From Candidatus Nomurabacteria bacterium (GTDB lineage Bacteria > Patescibacteriota > Minisyncoccia > Phycocordibacterales > UBA9973), in assembly GCA_020850295.1 (NCBI GenBank), contig JADZEV010000038.1:1-12801 (forward strand): a DNA stretch of 12,801 nt, read 5' to 3'. Shown piece after piece: positions 7,501 to 12,602 of the stretch. The notes under the pieces were generated by a model, which saw nothing but the letters and a program-made list of their open reading frames with translations, did not search any database and was not told the origin of the DNA. The position numbers and the translations under genes are program-made. The number at the start of each line of letters is the position of its first letter. Position 1 is the stretch's first letter.

Positions 7501-8213
7501 TCTACATTTTCCCCGGAGGTACTTTCTCCTCCGCAGTACCAAAGATCGGCTTCTATTTTTCTTGTAGAGTTAAATACGATTTCTGAATCAAAAGTTATTT
7601 CTTTACTAACGACTGACTGAGAGATCATTAGGTCCCCACCAGACCTTTCTTTGTAAAAAGCTATAGAAGTTAGTTGGCCACTTGTATAAGCGTCACCTTT
7701 TATCGTGTCGTCTGTAATAGTAAAATTTCCAGTTGCTACTGAATTGTTATAAATACTATATGCTATTGGGGAGAATTGATAAGAGACTGCTTCACCGTTT
7801 AATCCGGGTGTATATTTAAGTCTTACAAAAAAACTATTAGATCTTGGATCTGCCACTCTTTTATAAAAATATCTTGATTCACTATTAGAGCCATCTCTTA
7901 TATCCTTATCTGGATTTAAAGAAAATCCTAGTTGAAGTATTATCTTTTTTATTCCTGTTGAGGTTATGCCGTCTTTTACAGTTTTACCATATGCCAAACC
8001 GCTTTTTTCCGCTCTTTTTACTGCAGACTCAGGAGATGAATGATCACAGTTTCTTTCTGTAGGGGTAAAAAGACAAATAAAATCTTGGTACCCGGTCCTG
8101 TAATCAGCAAAAGCGTTTACTGGAAACAAAAAAAGTGCTAAAAAAAGCACAGGTAAAAATAATTTTCCTTTATTTTTAAAATTTCTCTTTATAGAAATTA
8201 GAGCCTGCCTCAC
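4581..8213 (-). CDS. VirB6/TrbL-like polytopic channel protein with long cytoplasmic coiled-coil tail
   Basis: This 1210-aa protein starts at GTG (8213-8211), which directly precedes a good signal peptide with cleavage A-F-A/D after residue 36. Residues 37-345 form an exported domain with cysteines 47, 56, 227, 283, 333 and 349, an even number that suits disulfides. About seven membrane segments follow (roughly 350-378, 402-420, 428-452, 560-583, 586-608, 632-652, 668-694). Seven passes put the N-domain outside and the tail inside, which agrees with the very basic stretch at 730-770. A long Asn/Gly-rich loop spans 453-559. The tail (695-1210) contains a glycine-zipper segment at 714-734, charged coiled coil at about 830-1000, and a second glycine-rich hydrophobic hairpin at 1026-1060. 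Hydrophobic topology and position before PrgI and VirB4 support VirB6/TrbL. It is several times longer than a typical VirB6 of about 300 aa. TATACT lies 7 nt upstream. Confidence 0.82.
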   Translation of the reverse strand: MRQALISIKRNFKNKGKLFLPVLFLALFLFPVNAFADYRTGYQDFICLFTPTERNCDHSSPESAVKRAEKSGLAYGKTVKDGITSTGIKKIILQLGFSLNPDKDIRDGSNSESRYFYKRVADPRSNSFFVRLKYTPGLNGEAVSYQFSPIAYSIYNNSVATGNFTITDDTIKGDAYTSGQLTSIAFYKERSGGDLMISQSVVSKEITFDSEIVFNSTRKIEADLWYCGGESTSGENVDGRYSPRDGIRVEYFTTDGKYEYKNDPNDSNKIDGDHGIEYPFNLCDKEAAYKIGETIDLSSKLPKTQEAANIDAEQNINSGVVSTAYTGSVMPQCHILNGWGPGSGSFMACISNVFYYLVFKPIAWLAWLLGQIFDFFIGYSLSDESYRHNFVQTGWQLVRDISNIFFIIIMIYSGLAAVFSTSNVSYKKVIPTLIINALIINFSLFATRIVIDMSNITARLFYNQIEVCQKDDFGECVSDSGPGGFKPISESIISSFNPQKIIQNANLLNTPSAPEFNPDAATDGSQGDFNSAQNINGNFNNNPGDGSLNTEGLSRSDTEYAAYFGLIALIMAMIAFGTAMMFWKTAFMFVGRVIGLYVAMIFSPFAFLSRGNVPLVSKIPTLNYGSWWKDLTNYALLAPIFVFFLYIISAFLKADFINGLGLNQNTSNFFEAALYVVIPMLIIYGLISQGVGIAKNLAGKYGEMVQNFATKATGLVGGAAIGVTSGGLAYAGSRFGSRVGRYLGRTRLGRRAAIDVGRAASNGTRASRSSRLINRALNWTQNSSWDARNTRLGQLAQNNAVYNQMGISTKDKLSNLLGLGTKDTDGGYIGRQERRQKELKDEIENIKFSYLNDEQSKKLWKEISDAKIGNDTMKDYLNKTDASFKASSDKEKQLKEDVKKSQKKIDDLEADLKTTNKLSDKEMEQAKKDLIAEKKSLTKSQSEMKDIQKLQLQTIEEINEDKTKRDKIRETDEYKKSYKEKTDDLKKTYGKVEGTKDLTNAIRRDYAETLRNDSFWMKDGKQRKWLWTLGGLGGGSLGAQFGAGLGLLGAGISGAFGSVMAERIKFEQEALDAVTKKYIKDYSKGKGKTSKIDQYRNNLDSLNQKLKEAIALATGKTAADINIDDHDLDKQKEYVKSRVEQLRAEMDFQDTKFKDISDKYKRGAATEAEVKAASVDRKRAKDNHDEYENLWKNRADTENNIKKEEEKESK

Positions 8214-8220
8214 TAAATAC

Positions 8221-8226
8221 AGTATA
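8221..8226 (-). promoter_or_regulatory. -10-like hexamer TATACT before the VirB6-like gene
   Basis: TATACT on the minus strand ends 7 nt before the GTG start at 8213, in a 31-bp gap. No Shine-Dalgarno is present, so the hexamer supports this GTG as the true start. A 13-bp palindrome lies just upstream. A weak TTGGTA -35 candidate would need a 19-nt spacer. Confidence 0.45.
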
Positions 8227-8233
8227 TCATTAG

Positions 8234-8246
8234 AATAAGTCTTATT
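8234..8246. repeat. 13-bp palindrome (aataag-t-cttatt) upstream of the VirB6-like promoter element
   Basis: This is a perfect 6+1+6 inverted repeat overlapping the tandem TAATAA stop of the 279-aa gene. It lies 7 bp upstream of the -10-like hexamer of the VirB6-like gene. The one-base centre is too small for an RNA hairpin loop and there is no GC-rich stem or following T-run, so it is not an intrinsic terminator. It could be a dimeric repressor site, or chance in AT-rich DNA. Confidence 0.3.
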
Positions 8247-9084
8247 ACCAAATATTTATTCGGAAAAACTTCTCTATTTCTTTTAGTTTTGGTGTTGAGC
8301 TTTGCATATTTATCAATCCGTCTGCCTCTGGTCCATCTGAGAAGTAAGCATTTGCTGAACTGTCTGTATAAAGCGGTGTCGCAACTCTTCTATTTATATT
8401 GTTCGGCAAAAGAGGTGCTTTATTTTCACAATAGTTAATAAGCTCGGTATATTTTTGATTGAGTATCTTATAGCTACTATAGTTTGCGGTTTCAGCTTGC
8501 AAGTCTTGGTCTGTTCGTAATGTTGGCGCTAATGCGTAAAACCTTTGTTCTAAGGCTTGTAATAGAGCTATTTCTTCAGGTGTGAAATCTATAACGGTGT
8601 CATCTGTTGTGCACTGTGTCCCACTAGAAGACCCTCCGCTACCACCGGTTCCACCACCAGAGCCAATACCTCCACCTGAGCCTACTCCCCCTCCCGCGCC
8701 GACAGTTCCACCTGATCCTATACCACCGCCTACATCAAGTATTCCTCCTGAACCAATAGTACTCCCGCTTGTTATCCCGCCAGAAGAAAGAGGTGTAAAC
8801 GGTCCGCTGGTTCCAAAAACAGAAGTATTTGCTCCGCTTGTTTCATTGCTGTTATTTGCATTATTTTCATTTTCAGAAGGTACAACTTCTGGGGTGAATT
8901 CGCTTACATTTTCTCCACTAGGAACCTCGTCCTCTGAAGATTGTCTTGTTCCAAAGTTAAAGAAATTTTTAAAACCACTTTTTTCTGAACCGTCTTGATT
9001 GCTGGAAGAATTTTTTGACCGGAAATAAAAGAATGCTCCACCTAGTATGATTATTATGATTGTGATAATTAAAGCTTTTTTCAT
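8245..9084 (-). CDS. Membrane-anchored protein with glycine-rich stalk and C-terminal conserved domain
   Basis: This 279-aa protein has M-K-K and one strongly hydrophobic helix at 4-22 with no cleavage site, then R-S-K, so it is likely an N-anchored protein with an extracellular body. Residues 23-100 are Ser/Asn/Glu-rich and probably disordered. Residues 101-155 are a glycine-rich tract built on G-[IVS]-G-S-G-G units. Residues 160-279 form a folded helical domain with A-L-E-Q-R-F-Y-A-L-A-P-T-L-R-T at 177-191, Y-F-S-D-G-P at 247-252 and a terminal F-R-I-N-I-W at 274-279. Cys158 and Cys219 flank the first half of this domain and may pair. The domain recalls one I associate with CPR secretion-like loci (from memory). 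It starts 4 bp after the 749-aa gene and ends with tandem TAATAA. It may act as a flexible tether; no enzyme motif is visible. Confidence 0.72.
   Translation of the reverse strand: MKKALIITIIIIILGGAFFYFRSKNSSSNQDGSEKSGFKNFFNFGTRQSSEDEVPSGENVSEFTPEVVPSENENNANNSNETSGANTSVFGTSGPFTPLSSGGITSGSTIGSGGILDVGGGIGSGGTVGAGGGVGSGGGIGSGGGTGGSGGSSSGTQCTTDDTVIDFTPEEIALLQALEQRFYALAPTLRTDQDLQAETANYSSYKILNQKYTELINYCENKAPLLPNNINRRVATPLYTDSSANAYFSDGPEADGLINMQSSTPKLKEIEKFFRINIW
8620..8784. repeat. Glycine-rich degenerate coding repeat in the 279-aa gene
   Basis: This tract encodes residues 101-155 of the anchored protein. It consists of imperfect 15-18-bp units coding for G-[IVS]-G-S-G-G. On the plus strand it reads as repeated ccacc/cctcc blocks, giving a locally GC-rich island in AT-rich DNA. 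Such tracts change length by slippage or unequal recombination, so stalk length may vary between strains. Confidence 0.65.
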
Positions 9085-9088
9085 ATGT

Positions 9089-11338
9089 TTATAAATTATT
9101 ATAAAAACTATTTTGGGCAGCTTCTAAGTCGTTTAGTAGTGTTGTAGCATCGCTTTCTTGTCTTGGAGAACCAGATATAGGAGCGTTGCTTATATCGTAA
9201 GCTTCATTTAAGCATGTCATATTTACTGTTATGCCTTGCGCTCTTTTGTTAGCGATATGTCGAGTTCGAGCTGTTGTAACAATGTCTAAAACTTCTGCCC
9301 GTATTGATTCTAGTTCTGTTATTGTAGACCTAGTTTGATTCAGAGCAGACTCGTATTGGTTGTCTGTTTCTACAACGCTTTGCAAGTATTGTGGTATCAG
9401 GCTTGTTTCGTTAATAGCGTCAGATACAAATCCTCTAGCAAATTGTTGTCCAGAAGCTGTTGTTTCAAGAGAACTAAAAGAGCTTGCTAAGGACAAACTT
9501 GAAAAACTTGAGCTTATAGAGTTTTGGAAGCTTTGTAACCATCCTGAGAAAATATTTGCTATGTCAGCGCCAGAAACGAAAGGATCGTTTTGTATCACTA
9601 ATGTTTTATTTGAAAAAGAGAACGTATTATTTTTCAGGGTATCAATAAAATCATAAGGCTGAATATTGAAAAATCCAGTAACACTGTTAGCCATACCTGA
9701 GGCTCGCATAGTACCAAATAATATTTGACTATTTGTAGCTACTCCTGTTTGCCAAGAAGGTGTAGGTCCAGGTAGACAATAATCAAGTCTTCCTAGGTTT
9801 GGAATAATTTTTTGTAGACTTGCCTGACTATCTAAGGCTTTATTTAGAAATGTCTTTTGGGCTTTTATTATAGAGGCTATATGTCTTGGATTACTTATAT
9901 TAAAAGAGCTTGTATCATAGTCGTCCCCTCCTTGGTCAAAAGGTAGTATCACGCCACTACCTGTGCCGTTTATAGGTTGGCCGTTTGAACCTATAACTAT
10001 ATTGCTTCCTTGTCCTCCGAATTGAGAAAAGTCGTTACCAAAATTATCACCTGAATTTCTACCAAGAGTTTGTAAACCTTTGTTAAATAATTTGTTCAAA
10101 AGGCTGTCAAAAAAGCTTCCTAAAACTTCATTTAATTCATCAGCTGCTTCGAGCTGTCTAGTGCCTGAGTTTGTTATGTTTTGTGTTTGAGATGCTATAA
10201 CAGATCCCGGTGTTACTGTTTCATACTTAAGACACTTTAGAGATCCATCAGAATTTAAATTAAAATCATAATCATCATCTGGACTCGGAGCCTGTGCATA
10301 CTCAACACATTTTTTCTGAGAAAGAAAACCATTTCCTTGAGTTAGCTCTTTTGATGCTTGGTCTTGTTGTTCTCCAAAGCTACGAGATAAATTTTCTGTT
10401 ACATTTAAAAATTGGCCAAGAGGATTTTGACTACCTGTAGTTATATTTAACCATTGACTCCATCCGCCGTTAGTAAAATCTTTTGAGAAAGCATCATATT
10501 TTATTTCCTCAGATGTTCTTGGTGTATAGCTTAAAGTAGGAGATTTTTTTCCAGTAAATAATTCTATTAATTTATTAGTAACACCACCGCTTATTAACTG
10601 ATTATCGCTATTGGATACTATGTTTATATAATCACTATATTTTTCTTTTTCTATAGATTTTAAAAATGAGTCAATGTCTCTAACATAAAAAGGATTACCG
10701 CCAAAGCCAGTATTTACCCAGTTCAATGTTTTGTTTGTTACTTGGCTCAGTGCTTGTTTTGCAAGTGTATAAGCAACAGCGTCTAAACAAGACTCTTTTT
10801 TATTGGCAGATTTAAGTTCTGTATTTGCTGAGTTTGAATTTGTAGGAACTTCTCCTCCGCCAAGAGCACTACTGCCTCCTGTACCAATACCTAGAGCTTT
10901 ACCTAACCCTTTGAGAAAACCGCTATTTGAATCAGCTAATTTATCTCCTAATCTTGTTATAGCATTGTTTATTTCTTTTCCTGCGCCAGAGCAAGCCAAA
11001 ATAGAACTTCCTAATCCGCTAAAACTTACACCACCTATCTTACTTCCATTAGCCCCGCTCTGAATACTTACCCCTGGTTGAAATCTTTGAAGTACCTGAG
11101 AAGATTGCTCAGATCTAATACTGCAAGTATTATTTGAAAGCCAGTAATATCCTTGAGCTAAACAAGCAGTCCTTTGATTGTTTAGTTGTGTTTGGTTTAG
11201 CTGTTGTACGGTAGAACTACTCGAAGGATTTATAGGGTTAATAGTTGAAGCAGGAGAAGATCCTCCAATTTGAGCATTTACATAAGATGTAGAGAAAAAT
11301 ATTGTTGCTATTAAGATAAGGCCAAATAGTTTTTTCAT
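9089..11338 (-). CDS. Large secreted eight-cysteine protein of the CPR secretion-like locus
   Basis: This 749-aa protein has a Sec signal peptide (hydrophobic 4-18, cleavage V-N-A/Q after residue 22) and no later membrane helix. It has eight cysteines, at 59, 72, 116, 184, 344, 369, 521 and 709, consistent with disulfides outside the cell. Recognisable blocks are Y-Y-W-L-S-N-N-T-C at 64-72, L-N-W-V-N-T-G-F-G-G-N-P-F-Y-V at 205-219, G-G-W-S-Q-W-L at 291-297, D-Y-C-L-P-G-P-T-P-S-W at 519-529, and a helical coiled-coil-like stretch at 655-700. They resemble conserved blocks I associate with large secreted proteins of Parcubacteria (from memory). Linkers rich in Gly, Ser and Asn separate them (90-180 and 426-480). 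No catalytic motif is seen. It starts 4 bp after the 299-aa gene. It is a candidate main structural protein of the extracellular part; the function is unassigned. Confidence 0.75.
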   Translation of the reverse strand: MKKLFGLILIATIFFSTSYVNAQIGGSSPASTINPINPSSSSTVQQLNQTQLNNQRTACLAQGYYWLSNNTCSIRSEQSSQVLQRFQPGVSIQSGANGSKIGGVSFSGLGSSILACSGAGKEINNAITRLGDKLADSNSGFLKGLGKALGIGTGGSSALGGGEVPTNSNSANTELKSANKKESCLDAVAYTLAKQALSQVTNKTLNWVNTGFGGNPFYVRDIDSFLKSIEKEKYSDYINIVSNSDNQLISGGVTNKLIELFTGKKSPTLSYTPRTSEEIKYDAFSKDFTNGGWSQWLNITTGSQNPLGQFLNVTENLSRSFGEQQDQASKELTQGNGFLSQKKCVEYAQAPSPDDDYDFNLNSDGSLKCLKYETVTPGSVIASQTQNITNSGTRQLEAADELNEVLGSFFDSLLNKLFNKGLQTLGRNSGDNFGNDFSQFGGQGSNIVIGSNGQPINGTGSGVILPFDQGGDDYDTSSFNISNPRHIASIIKAQKTFLNKALDSQASLQKIIPNLGRLDYCLPGPTPSWQTGVATNSQILFGTMRASGMANSVTGFFNIQPYDFIDTLKNNTFSFSNKTLVIQNDPFVSGADIANIFSGWLQSFQNSISSSFSSLSLASSFSSLETTASGQQFARGFVSDAINETSLIPQYLQSVVETDNQYESALNQTRSTITELESIRAEVLDIVTTARTRHIANKRAQGITVNMTCLNEAYDISNAPISGSPRQESDATTLLNDLEAAQNSFYNNL
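9098..9103 (-). promoter_or_regulatory. Possible -10 hexamer TATAAT before the 279-aa gene
   Basis: A TATAAT on the minus strand lies 13 nt upstream of the ATG at 9084, inside the last codons of the 749-aa gene. The spacing is longer than at the other starts and the two genes are only 4 bp apart, so read-through with coupling may explain expression equally well. Confidence 0.25.
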
Positions 11339-11342
11339 GTGA

Positions 11343-12242
11343 CTATTGTATTATAGCGTATTGTCTTAAATATGTAGCTAGTTTTTCTAATGTATCGTCT
11401 AGTTTTTTATCATGATATCTGTATTCAGATAGACCAACTAGCGCCATAATACCGTTATTTTCTAAGACTTTCATTTTTTCAAAAGATTTACTTATTCCGG
11501 CTACTGAGTTGGTTATATCTAAATGATACTGAGCTACACCTATAGGAGCGTTTATTTTTATAAGTTTTTTTGATAGGTTTTTATAAAAAACTATACTTTT
11601 ATCTAAAGTTTCTAGTTGGTTGTAGTCTCCCGCCTCAACACTTCTGATAAAAACATCTATCTCTGGAAGAGTTTTATCATAAGAAGACAAAACAGAAGAA
11701 AGGTTTTTCTCATAGTCAGTTAGATTTTTTCTATTTGTCTGAATTGTTTTTATGTCGCTTAGTGTATATGTTGGCAAAGTATCTGCTTTAACTCCTTGCT
11801 GGCCTAGTTTTACCGCTAAGGCTGACAAACTTTCACTACTTATAGAATTCTCGGTGCCAAGCGCACTAGTAAAACCAAATATTTCTCGAGCAAGTCTGTC
11901 TGTTTCGTTAAGCGGGCCAGCTTCTTCAGTATTTTGAAGCGTTCGCCTTTTGGCTTCTATAATACTTTTGTTGGATACGCCGTTTGTTGTTGTTACGGTC
12001 GGATCAAGACCCCACAGCCTCTCTTCCCAGTCAGCTATACCATTACCGTTGCTATCTCTGCCTACTATTTCTCCCACGGTTGCATCACTAACCGCAATAC
12101 CGTTTATATTTTTCTTAGAGAAGAGACTAGAGAACCAATTTGTTTGTACTATTAGAAGAAGCGCTAATATTCCTGTAGCTATTCCTCCACGGATTAAAAA
12201 TCTTTTACTGGGTTTTAATAAGTTATTATCTTGAGACTCCAT
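11343..12242 (-). CDS. Membrane-anchored protein with EF-hand-like calcium loop and helical ectodomain
   Basis: This 299-aa protein has a basic N-terminus with one membrane helix at about 18-35, so it is probably N-in with the body outside. At 63-74 it carries D-S-N-G-N-G-I-A-D-W-E-E, a complete EF-hand/thrombospondin-type-3-like loop with ligands at D63, N65, N67, D71 and E74. This continues into R-L-W-G-L-D-P, the usual pattern of such repeats in secreted bacterial proteins. Residues 85-299 are almost entirely helical and charged, with coiled-coil character at about 165-205 and 210-290. There are no cysteines. The ATG overlaps the end of the 117-aa gene by 17 bp, with neither Shine-Dalgarno nor -10 hexamer, so translational coupling is likely. 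It is the only gene of the set ending in TAG. It may be a calcium-stabilised periplasmic or wall-zone spacer; I do not recognise a named family. Confidence 0.7.
   Translation of the reverse strand: MESQDNNLLKPSKRFLIRGGIATGILALLLIVQTNWFSSLFSKKNINGIAVSDATVGEIVGRDSNGNGIADWEERLWGLDPTVTTTNGVSNKSIIEAKRRTLQNTEEAGPLNETDRLAREIFGFTSALGTENSISSESLSALAVKLGQQGVKADTLPTYTLSDIKTIQTNRKNLTDYEKNLSSVLSSYDKTLPEIDVFIRSVEAGDYNQLETLDKSIVFYKNLSKKLIKINAPIGVAQYHLDITNSVAGISKSFEKMKVLENNGIMALVGLSEYRYHDKKLDDTLEKLATYLRQYAIIQ
11345..11355 (-). promoter_or_regulatory. Overlapping -10-like hexamers TATAAT/TACAAT before the 749-aa gene
   Basis: On the minus strand the 11-mer TATAATACAAT contains TATAAT (11 nt from the ATG at 11338) and TACAAT (6 nt from it). 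Both lie in the final codons of the 299-aa gene, so the coding sequence Ala-Ile-Ile-Gln doubles as the possible promoter element. No Shine-Dalgarno is present. Confidence 0.4.
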
Positions 12243-12579
12243 AAGGTTTCAACTCAAATGCTGGTATTGGTACACCTGTTTCTGGGTTTGTACATGTGCC
12301 TATGTCTGGTATTACACTGTAAAGACCTAAGATGTACCCACCAGACTTTGGCTTCCCTGAGAGCCCTGCTCTTACAAAGTATGGTCCTGGAATTGCAATG
12401 TTGTAAGGATTTACAAAAATAGGCCCTGACATTGCAGCACAAACTATAGCGGGAGTTTTGCCTGCTTGAATAACCTTTCCGCCAACAGGCATTTTAAGAC
12501 CAAAAGATTGGGCTTGTGTAAAAACAGGTATAAGTAGTGCAATAAATATTATTAATACTATATATTTATGATGTTTCAT
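12226..12579 (-). CDS. Small secreted protein with one cysteine pair
   Basis: This 117-aa protein has a clear Sec signal peptide (hydrophobic 7-20, cleavage T-Q-A/Q after residue 23), leaving about 94 residues. The mature part is rich in Gly and Pro with beta-prone stretches: G-G-K-V at 33-36, a proline-glycine region I-P-G-P at 63-66, and G-G-Y-I-L-G-L-Y at 80-87. C-T-N-P-E-T-G-V-P at 96-104 and G-V-S-R at the end complete it. Cys47 and Cys96 are the only cysteines and may form a disulfide. The shape recalls a family of small secreted proteins I have seen in Parcubacteria (from memory), with no known function. It starts 23 bp after rsmA with TACAAT 10 nt upstream and ends with tandem TAATAA inside the next gene. 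It could be a pilin-like or cap subunit. It lacks a class III prepilin signal, so it is not a type IV pilin. Confidence 0.7.
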   Translation of the reverse strand: MKHHKYIVLIIFIALLIPVFTQAQSFGLKMPVGGKVIQAGKTPAIVCAAMSGPIFVNPYNIAIPGPYFVRAGLSGKPKSGGYILGLYSVIPDIGTCTNPETGVPIPAFELKPYGVSR

Positions 12580-12589
12580 TACAAAGACT

Positions 12590-12595
12590 ATTGTA
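12590..12595 (-). promoter_or_regulatory. -10-like hexamer TACAAT before the 117-aa gene, first gene of the cluster
   Basis: TACAAT on the minus strand lies 10 nt upstream of the ATG at 12579, in the 23-bp gap after rsmA. It is part of an 8-bp palindrome TTGTACAA (12591-12598). It is the natural place for the cluster promoter if the cluster is not simply co-transcribed with rsmA. No Shine-Dalgarno is seen. Confidence 0.4.
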
Positions 12596-12602
12596 CAACA
12601 AA

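Noticed and set aside
8234..8246. Intrinsic terminator at the palindrome
   Set aside because: One-base loop, AT-only stem apart from one G-C pair, and no T-run after it on the minus strand.
8620..8784. CRISPR array or tandem DNA repeat element
   Set aside because: The units are short, degenerate, in frame and without spacers; they encode a glycine-rich protein linker.
8582..8998. Plus-strand proline-rich reading frame of 138 codons
   Set aside because: It is the antisense of the glycine-rich stalk (ccacc/cctcc gives Pro) with no plausible start signal or domain. The minus-strand protein has an anchor helix and a folded C-terminal domain.
9016..9084. Type IV prepilin-like N-terminus on the 279-aa protein
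   Set aside because: The helix begins right after M-K-K without a prepilin G/F-x-x-x-E cleavage site, and the glycine-rich body does not resemble a pilin.
12190..12242. Twin-arginine signal in the 299-aa protein (S-K-R-F-L-I-R)
   Set aside because: The twin-arginine pattern needs R-R-x-F-L-K spacing. Here K-R is directly followed by F-L, and there is no cleavage site after the helix, so an ordinary membrane anchor is more likely.
12231..12442. Two further frames (plus and minus strand) of about 62 codons over the 117-aa gene
   Set aside because: Both lie inside the 117-aa frame, which has a signal peptide, a paired cysteine layout and correct spacing to its neighbours. The alternatives show no such features.
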